From NCBI RefSeq assembly GCF_900105415.1, contig NZ_FNSM01000001.1, positions 2,952,501 through 3,016,500 on the forward strand: a stretch of 64,000 nt of DNA. The letters run 5' to 3'. The DNA is from Streptomyces sp. TLI_105 (GTDB taxonomy: Bacteria > Actinomycetota > Actinomycetes > Streptomycetales > Streptomycetaceae). The position numbers and the translations under genes are program-made. The stretch's first letter is position 1, and the number at the start of each line of letters is the position of its first letter. Below the pieces are notes generated by a model. It was not told the DNA's origin. It saw only the letters and a program-made list of their open reading frames with translations, and did not search any database. Shown piece after piece: positions 34,077-43,627 of this stretch.

Positions 34077-35177
34077 ATGACCGCCTACGAGTGCCCCCGC
34101 TGCCGGATCCAGTCCCCCACCGACGCCCTCACCTGGTGTTGTCCCCGGTGTCGCGGCCCCTGGGACCTCGCGTTCACGAGTGCGCCGGTCTCCCTCCCGT
34201 CACTCGCCTCACGCGTGAATTCATTGTGGCGTTACACGGAGGCGCTACCTCCGCTCCCGTACGGGCCCGAGGTGAGCCTCGGGGAGGGCCGCACACCGCT
34301 CGTCCGCCTCACCGACTCGGTTTCGGCCAAACTCGACTTCCTCATGCCGACCCTGTCCTTCAAGGACCGGGGCGCCGTGATGCTCGCCGCGCACGCCCGC
34401 CGACTGCGGCCCCGCACGGTGCTCGCCGACAGCAGCGGCAACGCGGGCACGGCGATCGCGGCGTACGGCGCGCGGGCCGGGCTCGACTGCGTCGTGTACG
34501 TCCCCGGGGGCACGTCCCCCAAGAAGCTGGAGCAGATCCGGGCCCACGGCGCCCGGGTCGTCGAGGTGCCCGGCGACCGCGAGGCGACGGCCCGGGCGGC
34601 GCGCGAGGCCGCCGACGAGCCGGGCGTCTTCTACGCCTCGCACGTCCACAACCCGTACTTCCTGCACGGCACCAAGACCTACGTCTACGAGCTGTGGGAG
34701 GAGCTCGGCGGGCGCCTCCCGGACACGATCGTCGTCCCCGTCGGCAACGGCACCCTGCTCCTCGGCGCCGCCCTCGCCCTCGACGAGCTGCACCGCCACG
34801 GCCTCGTCGACACCCGGCCCGCCCTGGTCGCCGTCCAGGCGGCGGCCGTGTCCCCGCTGGCCGAGGCCTTCCACGCGGGCGCGGAGGACCTCGCACGGCC
34901 GGCCGACGCCCGCCCCACCCTCGCCGAGGGCATCGCGATCCCGGCCCCGCCGCGCGCCCGCCAGATCCTGCGGGCGGTCCGCGCGACGGGCGGCACGTTC
35001 CTGACGGTGACGGAGGATCAGATCCGTACGGCGCAAAGGGACCTGGCCCGCCGGGGCCTGTTCGTCGAGGCGACCGGCGTGGCCTGCTGGGCCGCGGTGA
35101 GCACGGCCCCGCCCCGCCCCGGCCTCACGGTGGTGCCGCTGTGCGGGGCGGGCGCGAAGACGGGTCTTGCGGCCTGA
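34077..35177 (+). CDS. PLP-dependent threonine-synthase-like enzyme with N-terminal zinc ribbon
   Basis: This is a 366-aa fold-type II PLP protein. Residues 4-30 form a zinc ribbon with two CxxC pairs (CPRC and CPRC). LSFKDRGAVM contains the PLP-binding Lys, SSGNAGTAIAAYGAR the substrate/phosphate loop, and VPVGNGTLLLGAAL the glycine-rich phosphate site. The family includes threonine synthase and cysteate synthase-type beta-lyases, and the actual reaction is unclear. The start at 34077 is preferred to ATG 34065 for the MTAYECPRC family form; neither has a ribosome site, suggesting leaderless translation. It converges on the DUF4232 gene with a four-base gap. Confidence 0.82.
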   Translation: MTAYECPRCRIQSPTDALTWCCPRCRGPWDLAFTSAPVSLPSLASRVNSLWRYTEALPPLPYGPEVSLGEGRTPLVRLTDSVSAKLDFLMPTLSFKDRGAVMLAAHARRLRPRTVLADSSGNAGTAIAAYGARAGLDCVVYVPGGTSPKKLEQIRAHGARVVEVPGDREATARAAREAADEPGVFYASHVHNPYFLHGTKTYVYELWEELGGRLPDTIVVPVGNGTLLLGAALALDELHRHGLVDTRPALVAVQAAAVSPLAEAFHAGAEDLARPADARPTLAEGIAIPAPPRARQILRAVRATGGTFLTVTEDQIRTAQRDLARRGLFVEATGVACWAAVSTAPPRPGLTVVPLCGAGAKTGLAA

Positions 35178-35181
35178 CGGA

Positions 35182-35943
35182 TCAGAACTCGTCGGCGCCG
35201 TTGCGGAGCTCGTACGTCCAGTAGCCCGTCTTCGCGGCGGCCTCGTCGACCGCCAGGCCGCCGGCGGGGGCCTTGACGACGATGCTGCCCTCGGCCGGAC
35301 CCTGGGCGGCGAAGAGGTTCACGTTGAACTCGTTCACGACCTTGTTGTCCTCGTGGACGCCGCCGAGCGCGATCCGCACGTTCGCGTAGGCGGGTGCGCC
35401 GGGCTTCAGGACGATCGGCGCGGCCGGCTTGCTCTTCGCGACGGCCGGGACGTCCTTGGCGGTCTGGATCGGGCCGAAGGCGATGAGCGGGTACTCGAGC
35501 AGGGTGCACGAGCGGCCGGAGGTGTTGGTGGCGGTGAGGGTGATGTGCTCGGTCGGGACCTCGTCCGCCTTCGCCGCCGTGACCTTGATGTCGCCGTAGG
35601 CGCAGGCGGGGGTCGCGGCGGAGCTCTTGCCACCGGTGGAACCGGTGGAGCCGGTGCTTCCGGTGGCGGAGCCGGACGTGGAGCCACCGGTGGTGGATCC
35701 GGCCGTGGAGCCGCCGGTGGCCGAGCCGCCCGTGGAGCCCGAGCCGCCCTTCGCGGCGGTCTGGTCCGCCGTGCCGCCGCCGGCCGCGCCGTTGTCACCC
35801 GCACCCGCGGCGGCCTGGGAGGAGCTCGCGCTCCCCGCGTCCTTGGCGCCCGCGGCGTCGTCCCCGCCGCCGCAGGCGGTCAGGCCCAGCGAGAGGGCGG
35901 CGATGGCGGCGGCCAGGACGGTGTTCCTGCGGTGGTTGCGCAT
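35182..35943 (-). CDS. DUF4232 lipoprotein with Ser/Thr/Gly linker
   Basis: This 253-aa protein starts at ATG 35943, GGGGGAG nearby, yielding a lipoprotein signal ending LSLGLTAC (Cys about residue 24). A roughly 85-residue Gly/Ser/Thr/Ala linker with repeated GGSTxGS units projects a C-terminal DUF4232 beta-sandwich. That domain contains CAYGDIKVTAAKAD, SGRSCTLLEYP and VRIALGG, and its two Cys are likely disulfide-linked. The function is unknown, and the family is widespread on actinobacterial surfaces. It is downstream of the AfsR-like regulator on the same strand (129-base gap). Confidence 0.85.
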   Translation of the reverse strand: MRNHRRNTVLAAAIAALSLGLTACGGGDDAAGAKDAGSASSSQAAAGAGDNGAAGGGTADQTAAKGGSGSTGGSATGGSTAGSTTGGSTSGSATGSTGSTGSTGGKSSAATPACAYGDIKVTAAKADEVPTEHITLTATNTSGRSCTLLEYPLIAFGPIQTAKDVPAVAKSKPAAPIVLKPGAPAYANVRIALGGVHEDNKVVNEFNVNLFAAQGPAEGSIVVKAPAGGLAVDEAAAKTGYWTYELRNGADEF

Positions 35944-36072
35944 GGTGGTTCTCCCCCGTTGACGCGGTCGGTCGGGGCGCACGCTCGGTGCGTGCGCCTC
36001 GCGGCACCGGACTGTTCTCCCCGGTGCTGCATCCAGCTTCCCGGCCGGCGCTGCCGTCCCGCTTGCGTACCG

Positions 36073-38718
36073 CTAACGATTCGCTGTCAGCCGCGAGAGG
36101 TGCGCCGCCGCCCGCGCCGAACCCTCGGTGAAACCGGCCGCGTCGGCCGCGACGATCGCGCGTTCCAGCTGGTCGGCGGCCTCTTCGAGACGGCCGATAC
36201 CGGCCAGCGCCTCGCCCCGGGTGATCTGCAGCGAGGCCCGGGTGACCACCGCGTCGGGCGCGACCAGTTCCCCGGCGCGAAGGGTGTGCGCGAGCGCCGC
36301 CTCGTACTCCTCCGCCTTCAGGCAGTGGCCCGCCAGGTGCTGGAGGGTCAGCACCTGGGTGGACGGGTGGCCGGTGCGGTCGGCGAGGTCGACGGCGTGC
36401 AGCATGAGCAGCCCGGCCCGCTCGTGCTCCCCGCTCGCGTCCAGGACGGCCGCGTAGTTGACGTAGGCGATCGCCTCGCTGATCGGGTCGCCGGCCCGGG
36501 CGGCCAGCCCGGGCGCCTTCTCCAGGTGGACCAGCGCCTCGGCGTCCCGGCCCTCCTCGTGCAGGATCCAGCCGAGCAGGGCACGCGTGCGTGACTGCGC
36601 ATCGAGGTCGCCGATCGCCTCGGCGGAGGCGAGCCCGGCCTCCAGGAGCGGCGTCCAGCCGTCGCCGATCCGCATGAGCATCAGCGGCCACTGCACGAGC
36701 GCGATCCGCCAGGCCCGGTCGTGCATCCCGAGGGCGGCCGCGGCGGCGACGGCGCCCTCCAGGGCGGGCCGCTCGGCCGCGTACCAGTCGAGCGCCGCCG
36801 TACGGTCCTCGAACTCCCTCGTCGCGGCGGGCCGTCGGGCGTCGGCGGGCAGCGAGTAGCAGGGCTGCGAGCCGGGCTCGGCGGCGGCGTCGGCCGCGAG
36901 GCCCGTGTAGAGGTAGTGGTCGAGGAGCCGGGGCAGGCCCTCGGGGTCGGCCTGCGGGGCGACATGGCGCGCGTAGAGGCGCACCAGGTCGTGCGGTGTC
37001 CAGCGGCCGGGGACGGCCTCGGTGAGCAGGTGCGCGGCGGCGAGCCGGTCCAGGTCGGCGGAGGCCTGCCCGGGCGTCGTCCCGGCGAGCGCGCCCGCCG
37101 CGAACCGGTCCAGGTCGGAGCCGGTGTGCAGGCCGATCGCGCGGAACATCCGGGCGGCGGACTCCGGCAGCTGCTGCACGGTGAGCCGGAGCGCGGCGGA
37201 GACGCCCCGATCCTCCACGTCGAGCAACGCCAACCGGCCCTGCTCGTCGGCGAGTTCCGCCACCATGGCATCGAGCGTCCACTGCGGCCGCTCGGCCAGG
37301 CGGGCCGCCGTCACCCGGAGGGCGAGCGGCAGTCCGTCGCAGAGCCGGGCGAGCCGGGTGGCGGCGGCCGGTTCGGCGGCGACCCGCTCCTCGCCGAGCA
37401 CGGTCGTGAGCAGGGCGGCCGAGGCGGCCGCCCTGAGGTGCCCGAGCGGCACGGGGCGGGCGGCGTCGGAGGCGATGAGGCCGCCGAGCCGGTCGCGGCT
37501 GGTGACGAGGGTCGCGCAGTGGTCGCCGCCGGGCAGCAGCGGCCGGACCTGCTCGGAGGAGCGGGCGTTGTCGAGGACGACGAGCAGTCGGCGTCCGGCG
37601 GTGAGGGAGCGGAACAGCGCCCCGCGCGCGTCGACGGTCTCGGGGATCCGCTGCGGCGGGACGCCGAGGGCGAGCAGGAACTCCCGCAGGACGGCGGCGG
37701 TCTCGGGCGCCGGGGTGTCGCTGAAACCGCGCAGGTCGGCGAAGAGCCGCCCGTCGGGGAAGTCGGCGAGCCGCTCGTAGGCCCAGTGGACGGCGAAGGC
37801 GGTCTTGCCGACCCCGGCGGGCCCGGTGACGAGACAGACGGGACCGTCCCCGGCACGCACGGCACGGTCGAGCGCGGCCAGCTCGGCCCCGCGGCCGGTG
37901 AAGCCGCGCGGCGCCCGCGGCAGGCCCTCCGGCGCCGGGGCCCTGACCTCGACGGCGGGACGGGGCACGGAGACGGGAGCGGCGGAGCGGAGCAGCGTCG
38001 CGTAGGCCTCGCCGAGGGTCTCGCCGGGGTCGACGCCCAGCTCCTCGGCGAGCAGCCGCCGGGTCCTGTGGTACCAGTCGATCGCGTCGGACTGCCGGCC
38101 GGAGCGGGCGAGCGCCAGCATCAGCGCGGCGGCCAGGGACTCGCGCAGCGGGTGGGCGACGGCCTCGGTACGCAGGACGGCGGCGGCCCTGCCGTGCTCG
38201 CCGAGCTGCCCGTACGCCTCCGCCAGTGCCTCCACCGACGCGAGCCGCATCTCCTCCAGGCCGCTCGCGGCGGCTTCGAGGGGCCTGCTGTGCACGGTGC
38301 CGGTGAGCGCGGGCCCCTGCCAGTACGACAGCGCCTCCCGCAGCATCCGCACCGCGTCGGCGGGCCGGCGCTGGACGCCGGCGAGCCCGACGAGCTCCTC
38401 GAAGCGGTGGGCGTCCACGAGCGACTCGGGCATCCGGAGCACATACGCCGAACCCTGCGTCGCGAGCTCGACCCCGTACGCCTCGGCCCCGTGCTCGGCG
38501 AGCAGCGCCCGCAGCCGCGAGACGTGCCCCTGGAGGACGGTCTTGGCGTGCGTGGGCGGCTCCTCCTCCCACAGGGCGTCGATCAACTGACCGACGTTCA
38601 CGGCACTGTTGGGCCGCAGCAGCAACATGGCCAGCAGACTGGACCGCTTGGCGGGCCCCAAGGCTACGTCCCTGTCCTCCGTCACCAACGCGACGGAGCC
38701 GAGCAGCCGGAACTCCAC
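36073..38718 (-). CDS. AfsR/SARP-family regulator: BTAD, NB-ARC, TPR
   Basis: This 881-aa transcriptional activator starts at GTG 38716-38718, with GGAGG seven bases ahead, giving the typical VEFRLLGSVAL start. The OmpR-type DNA-binding domain (about 1-95) and BTAD helices (about 100-245) are followed by an NB-ARC ATPase with Walker A TGPAGVGKTAF near 298-306, Walker B RLLVVLDNA and GLPLAL. A TPR-rich C-terminus (about 640-880) follows. Members of this class activate secondary-metabolism or developmental genes, often after Ser/Thr phosphorylation. No biosynthetic cluster adjoins, so it may act globally like AfsR. It lacks a neighbouring afsS-like gene. Confidence 0.9.
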   Translation of the reverse strand: MEFRLLGSVALVTEDRDVALGPAKRSSLLAMLLLRPNSAVNVGQLIDALWEEEPPTHAKTVLQGHVSRLRALLAEHGAEAYGVELATQGSAYVLRMPESLVDAHRFEELVGLAGVQRRPADAVRMLREALSYWQGPALTGTVHSRPLEAAASGLEEMRLASVEALAEAYGQLGEHGRAAAVLRTEAVAHPLRESLAAALMLALARSGRQSDAIDWYHRTRRLLAEELGVDPGETLGEAYATLLRSAAPVSVPRPAVEVRAPAPEGLPRAPRGFTGRGAELAALDRAVRAGDGPVCLVTGPAGVGKTAFAVHWAYERLADFPDGRLFADLRGFSDTPAPETAAVLREFLLALGVPPQRIPETVDARGALFRSLTAGRRLLVVLDNARSSEQVRPLLPGGDHCATLVTSRDRLGGLIASDAARPVPLGHLRAAASAALLTTVLGEERVAAEPAAATRLARLCDGLPLALRVTAARLAERPQWTLDAMVAELADEQGRLALLDVEDRGVSAALRLTVQQLPESAARMFRAIGLHTGSDLDRFAAGALAGTTPGQASADLDRLAAAHLLTEAVPGRWTPHDLVRLYARHVAPQADPEGLPRLLDHYLYTGLAADAAAEPGSQPCYSLPADARRPAATREFEDRTAALDWYAAERPALEGAVAAAAALGMHDRAWRIALVQWPLMLMRIGDGWTPLLEAGLASAEAIGDLDAQSRTRALLGWILHEEGRDAEALVHLEKAPGLAARAGDPISEAIAYVNYAAVLDASGEHERAGLLMLHAVDLADRTGHPSTQVLTLQHLAGHCLKAEEYEAALAHTLRAGELVAPDAVVTRASLQITRGEALAGIGRLEEAADQLERAIVAADAAGFTEGSARAAAHLSRLTANR

Positions 38719-38954
38719 CTGTATACCTCCGCGATCCCTCTCCCCCGTTTTCCGAGAAATCGAGGATACGTGGGCGGGAGGACCACCCGCGCCGACGCGG
38801 GCCCCCTCCGTCACCTCCGCCGGGTGGCCACGGTCACATCGCTCGGGGGCTTCACCTGATTGCCCCCGCCGCGTTGCCCTCCCTCGGCCCCGGCCCTCGC
38901 ATGGAGGGGGAGACATGAGCCCGCACGGGCCCCCGGAAGGCAGGAAAGGGAGCT
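38719..38954. promoter_or_regulatory. Divergent region between AfsR-like regulator and ABM-like gene
   Basis: This 236-base divergent gap must carry promoters for both genes. I see no confident -35/-10 pair and no repeated 11-bp SARP-type direct repeats. Confidence 0.35.
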
Positions 38955-39569
38955 ATGTACGTTCGCAGCATCTACGCAACGGGTGATCCGGCCGAGCTCG
39001 ACGGGGCCGCCGAGGCGCTCCGGACCGAGGGGCGCGAGCTGCTGTCGGCGCAGCCGGGCTATCGCGGGATGGGGCTGTTCGTCGACCGCGATCTCGGCAA
39101 GCTCCTGGTGGGATCGTGGTGGGACGACGAGGCCTCCCGGCAGGCCAGCTTCGAGAAGCTGAGCAAGCGGCGGGCCGAGCTCTTCGCGCCCTTCGCGCAG
39201 ACCACGATGGTCGACAACTGGGAGGCGGCGGTCGCCCGGCGCGCGGAGGACCTCGGGTCCGGCGGGGGCTTCCGGCTGGTCCGCATGAACGTCGAGCCGG
39301 CCGACATCGACCTGCTGGTGGACACGTTCCGCGAGACCTCACTGCCCCGGATCCAGAAGATCCCCGGACTGGACGGCATCTCCCTCCTCGTCGACCGCGA
39401 CCGGGGCAGAGCCGCCGTCGGCGCGCTCTACGGCGACCGCAACGCACTCGTGGCATCCCGCGGCGCGGTCGCATCGGTCCGAGGAGAGGCCACGACGAAG
39501 GCCCGCGCGACCACCACCAGCCTGGAGGAGTTCGAGGTGGTCCTCGCCACGGCGGTCCCCCACGCCTGA
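38955..39569 (+). CDS. Tandem ABM-like (dimeric alpha-beta barrel) protein
   Basis: This 204-aa soluble protein is made of two similar ferredoxin-like halves. Residues 1-95 (YVRSIYATGDPAE, then GYRGMGLFVDRDLGKLLVGSWW) echo residues 105-200 (RLVRMNVEPADID, then GLDGISLLVDRDRGRAAVGALY). The pattern is that of antibiotic-biosynthesis-monooxygenase-like domains, here fused in tandem to mimic the usual homodimer. Catalytic residues cannot be assigned. AGGAAAGGGAG precedes the ATG. It is divergent from the AfsR-like regulator, which might control it. Confidence 0.75.
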   Translation: MYVRSIYATGDPAELDGAAEALRTEGRELLSAQPGYRGMGLFVDRDLGKLLVGSWWDDEASRQASFEKLSKRRAELFAPFAQTTMVDNWEAAVARRAEDLGSGGGFRLVRMNVEPADIDLLVDTFRETSLPRIQKIPGLDGISLLVDRDRGRAAVGALYGDRNALVASRGAVASVRGEATTKARATTTSLEEFEVVLATAVPHA

Positions 39570-39600
39570 CCCCGCGCCCTGAGCCGTCACGGCCATGCGG

Positions 39601-39632
39601 AAGGGGCCGACTCCACGAGGAGTCGGCCCCTT
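39601..39632. terminator. Bidirectional terminator between ABM-like gene and ychF
   Basis: A perfect 14-bp stem (39601-39614 with 39619-39632) has a four-base loop. Convergent genes end on both sides (39569 and 39680). Confidence 0.85.
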
Positions 39633-39679
39633 CTCACCTGCGTGCCTGCGAAATCACCTCGCACGCGGCGACAAGCCGA

Positions 39680-40768
39680 TCAGACGTTGAAGCGGAACTC
39701 CACGACGTCGCCGTCCTGCATGACGTACTCCTTGCCCTCCATGCGGGCCTTGCCGGCCGCGCGGGCCTCGGCGACCGAGCCGGTGGCGACGAGGTCGGCG
39801 AAGGAGATGACCTCGGCCTTGATGAAGCCCTTCTGGAAGTCGGTGTGGATGACACCGGCCGCCTCGGGGGCCGTCGCGCCCTGCTTGATCGTCCAGGCGC
39901 GGGATTCCTTCGGGCCGGCCGTCAGGTAGGTCTGGAGGCCGAGGGTGGCGAAGCCGACGCGGGCGAGGGTGGCGAGGCCGGGCTCCTCGGCGCCGACGGA
40001 CTGGAGGAGCTCCATGGCGTCCTCCTCGTCGAGCTCGGCGAGGTCCTGCTCCAGCTTGGCGTTGAGGAAGATCGCCTCGGCCGGGGCGACCAGGGCGCTC
40101 TGCTCGGCCTTGAAGGCGTCGTCCGTGAGCTCGTCCTCGTCCACGTTGAAGACGTACAGGAACGGCTTCGTGGTGAGGAGGTGGAGGTCGTGCAGCAGCT
40201 CCGCCTTCTCCGAGCCCTGGACGATGCCCTGCGAGAAGAGGGTGTCGCCCTTCTCCAGGATCGCCTGGGCGGCCTCGACGGCGGCGACCTTGGGCGCCGT
40301 GTCCTTCTTGATCCGCATCTCCTTCTGGAGGCGCGGCAGGACCTTCTCGATCGTCTGGAGGTCCGCGAGGATCAGCTCCGTGTTGATCGTCTCGATGTCG
40401 TCCTTCGGCGAGACCTTGCCGTCGACGTGGACGACGTTCTCGTCCTTGAAGGCGCGGATGACCTGGCAGATCGCATCCGACTCGCGGATGTTCGCGAGGA
40501 ACTTGTTGCCCAGGCCCTCGCCCTCGCTCGCGCCGCGCACGATGCCGGCGATGTCGACGAAGTCGACCGTCGCCGGGAGGATGCGCTGGGAGCCGAAGAT
40601 CTCCGCGAGCTTGGTCAGGCGGGGGTCGGGGACACCGACGACGCCGACGTTGGGCTCGATCGTGGCGAACGGGTAGTTGGCCGCCAGCACGTCGTTCTTG
40701 GTCAGGGCGTTGAACAGGGTCGACTTGCCGACATTCGGCAGACCGACGATTCCGATCGTGAGCGACAC
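39680..40768 (-). CDS. ychF: Redox-regulated ATPase YchF (Obg-like)
   Basis: This 362-aa P-loop protein of the Obg family binds ATP rather than GTP. G1 is GLPNVGKSTLF near residues 8-18 and G3 is DIAGIVRGASEGEGLGNKF. The G4 position is NVDE instead of NKxD, the known basis of ATP preference. The C-terminal TGS domain ends YVMQDGDVVEFRFNV. It associates with ribosomes/proteasome factors and affects oxidative stress responses in other bacteria. It appears monocistronic. Confidence 0.97.
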   Translation of the reverse strand: MSLTIGIVGLPNVGKSTLFNALTKNDVLAANYPFATIEPNVGVVGVPDPRLTKLAEIFGSQRILPATVDFVDIAGIVRGASEGEGLGNKFLANIRESDAICQVIRAFKDENVVHVDGKVSPKDDIETINTELILADLQTIEKVLPRLQKEMRIKKDTAPKVAAVEAAQAILEKGDTLFSQGIVQGSEKAELLHDLHLLTTKPFLYVFNVDEDELTDDAFKAEQSALVAPAEAIFLNAKLEQDLAELDEEDAMELLQSVGAEEPGLATLARVGFATLGLQTYLTAGPKESRAWTIKQGATAPEAAGVIHTDFQKGFIKAEVISFADLVATGSVAEARAAGKARMEGKEYVMQDGDVVEFRFNV

Positions 40769-40917
40769 GGTGGCGACTTCCTGAAGTGTGGATGGTGGGC
40801 CGATCCCCCAGTTTACGGGCGGGCCGAACCGGCCAGTGACGGAGACCTTCGGTCGTTCTCGGGGGCAAGGTCACCCAAAGGGCGTGTCCCGGACCCGGTT
40901 CCCGCCCCTTTCCGACC

Positions 40918-40930
40918 TACGTTGGTCGGG
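40918..40930 (+). promoter_or_regulatory. Leaderless-type -10 box for the membrane protein gene
   Basis: TACGTT ends six bases before the GTG start, placing the expected transcription start at the start codon. The -35 element is poor. Confidence 0.5.
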
Positions 40931-41592
40931 TGGAGCAGCACAGGACAAGTCAGCCGCAAGGTCGCCGAAGGCCGCAGACCCCCGCCACGCCGCCGGTCGC
41001 ACCGCCCGGCGCTCTCGTGGAGGGCGCGGCCGTCTACCGCGTGACCGGCAGGGCCGGCCGCGCGCCCGGTCGCGCCCGCGTGGAGCGGGCCGTGGTCGCC
41101 GGCGGCCCTGCGGCCCGTGCGTCCGGGCGGCCCGCCGGGCGCCGACCCGTGCCGCCGGTCGTCCTCGCCCTGCGCCGGCTCCCCTCGCCCCGCCTCACCG
41201 GGCTCGGTGCCGGGCTCTTCGCCTCCGCCGTCATGCTGGCCCTCGGCCTCCTCGACCAGCTGCTCCTGGACGGCTCCCCCGTCGCCTACGGGCTGCTGTT
41301 CCTGCCGGTCAGCGCCCTGACCGCGCTCTGGGTCCGGACCGCCGACCTGGTCACCGCCCCGATCGGCGTCCCCATCGCCTTCGCCGTCGGCGTCGTCCCC
41401 ATCGCGGGCGGCACGGGCGGCTTCGGAGGCCAGGCCATGGCCGTCGTGACCGCCCTCGCCGTGCACGCCGGCTGGCTCTACGGCGGCACCCTCGTCGCCG
41501 GTCTCATCGCGAGCGTCCGCAAGCTGCGGGACATGGGGCGGCGCCATCAGCGTGCTGCTGCTGCGGCGGCGGGGCGGCGGCCCGTGGCGTAG
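40930..41592 (+). CDS. DUF6542-type small membrane protein
   Basis: This 220-aa protein has about 75 Arg/Pro/Ala-rich cytoplasmic residues, then four closely spaced helices (about 88-108, 113-133, 140-158, 165-190) and a short basic tail. The GTG start at 40930 lies exactly six bases after a TACGTT box (40918-40923), so the mRNA is probably leaderless. It is divergent from ychF. Its function is unknown; the family is seen beside this gene set in Streptomyces. Confidence 0.72.
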   Translation: MEQHRTSQPQGRRRPQTPATPPVAPPGALVEGAAVYRVTGRAGRAPGRARVERAVVAGGPAARASGRPAGRRPVPPVVLALRRLPSPRLTGLGAGLFASAVMLALGLLDQLLLDGSPVAYGLLFLPVSALTALWVRTADLVTAPIGVPIAFAVGVVPIAGGTGGFGGQAMAVVTALAVHAGWLYGGTLVAGLIASVRKLRDMGRRHQRAAAAAAGRRPVA

Positions 41593-41594
41593 TC

Positions 41595-41691
41595 CGGATC
41601 CAGGATCTCTGATCCTGGATCCGATCTGCGGGATCCTGGAGCCTGTAGGTCGGATCCAATATTTGAGATTTGTATGCCGGATATTGGATCC
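41595..41691. repeat. GATC-dense nested inverted repeats between convergent genes
   Basis: Eight GATC tetramers occur in under 100 bases. One inverted repeat has 12-base perfect arms (41596-41607 and 41611-41622, extendable by one pair) with a three-base spacer. A second has 11-base arms (41652-41662 and 41681-41691) with an 18-base AT-rich spacer that is out of character for this genome. Lying between genes that end at 41592 (plus) and 41726 (minus), it may act as a bidirectional terminator, but the composition suggests a foreign or mobile-element-derived patch. Confidence 0.75.
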
Positions 41692-41725
41692 CGGAGCTCC
41701 GCCCCGCCTCGACCCCGCCCGCCCC

Positions 41726-42481
<756 letters not shown>

Positions 42482-42511
42482 GGACCCCACGGTAAGGGCA
42501 GGCGCGCCGCG

Positions 42512-43564
42512 CTACTCCTTGACGGGCGCGGCGGGCGCGGCGGGCGCGGTCGCCGCGAGCTTCTCGGCCTCGGCCCGCAGGTCCTTGTTGCGGAGCTCCT
42601 TGGGCAGCGAGAAGGTCAGGGACTCGTCCGCCGTCTTGACGATCTCCACGTCCGCGTAGCCGCGCTCGGCGAGCCACTCCAGGACCTCCTGCACCAGGAC
42701 GTCCGGGACGGAGGCGCCGGAGGAGAGGCCGACGCTGGTCACGCCCTCCAGCCAGGCCTCGTCGATCTCGCTGGCGAAGTCGACCAGGTACGCGGCGGGG
42801 ACGCCGGCCTGCTTGGCGACCTCGACCATGCGGATCGAGTTGGAGGAGTTCTTCGAGCCGACGACGATCACCAGCTCGGCCTGGCCGGCGAGCTCCTTGA
42901 TGGCGGTCTGGCGGTTCTGCGTGGCGTAGCAGATGTCGTCGGACGGCGGGGAGATCAGCTGCGGGAACTTCTCCTTCAGCGCGTCGACCGTCTCCATCGT
43001 CTCGTCGACCGAGAGCGTGGTCTGGGAGAGCCAGACGACCCGGGAGGGGTCGCGGACCTCGACCTTGGCCACGTCCTCCGGGCCGTCGACCAGCTGGATG
43101 TGGTCGGGCGCCTCGCCGGAGGTGCCGATGACCTCCTCGTGGCCCTCGTGGCCGATGAGGAGGATGTCGAAGTCCTCCTTGGCGAAGCGGACGGCTTCCT
43201 TGTGGACCTTGGTGACCAGCGGGCAGGTGGCGTCGATGGTCGCGAGCCGGCCCACGCGGGCCTCCTCGTGGACGGTGGGGGCGACGCCGTGCGCGGAGAA
43301 CATCACGATGTTGCCCGGCGGCACCTCGGTCGCCTGGTCGACGAAGATCGCGCCCTTCCGCTCCAGCGTCTGGACCACGTACTTGTTGTGGACGATCTCG
43401 TGCCGGACGTAGATCGGCGCTCCGTACTGCTCCAGGGCCTTCTCGACGGCGATCACGGCACGGTCCACGCCCGCGCAGTAGCCACGGGGAGCGGCGAGCA
43501 GGACACGCTTCGGGCGGTTCGTCGCGGAGGCGGAATCGGGCGTCGGCGCGGGCGTTGCAGTCAT
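42512..43564 (-). CDS. ispH: 4-hydroxy-3-methylbut-2-enyl diphosphate reductase
   Basis: This 350-aa [4Fe-4S] enzyme makes IPP and DMAPP in the last step of the MEP isoprenoid pathway. Cluster Cys lie in [11 protein letters not shown] (about residue 30), [13 protein letters not shown] and a third C-terminal site ([10 protein letters not shown]). Catalytic Glu/His motifs include VRHEIVHN and SAHGV. The C-terminal Ala/Pro tail is Streptomyces-like. ATG 43564 is chosen; another in-frame ATG at 43573 adds three residues. It is divergent from the APC permease gene (63-base gap). Confidence 0.96.
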   Translation of the reverse strand: MTATPAPTPDSASATNRPKRVLLAAPRGYCAGVDRAVIAVEKALEQYGAPIYVRHEIVHNKYVVQTLERKGAIFVDQATEVPPGNIVMFSAHGVAPTVHEEARVGRLATIDATCPLVTKVHKEAVRFAKEDFDILLIGHEGHEEVIGTSGEAPDHIQLVDGPEDVAKVEVRDPSRVVWLSQTTLSVDETMETVDALKEKFPQLISPPSDDICYATQNRQTAIKELAGQAELVIVVGSKNSSNSIRMVEVAKQAGVPAAYLVDFASEIDEAWLEGVTSVGLSSGASVPDVLVQEVLEWLAERGYADVEIVKTADESLTFSLPKELRNKDLRAEAEKLAATAPAAPAAPVKE

Positions 43565-43627
43565 GCGTCCCATCGTAAGGCCGCGTCGGTGAGCGGTTGG
43601 AGCGGCGCCGTGGCCGAAACTGGCGCC

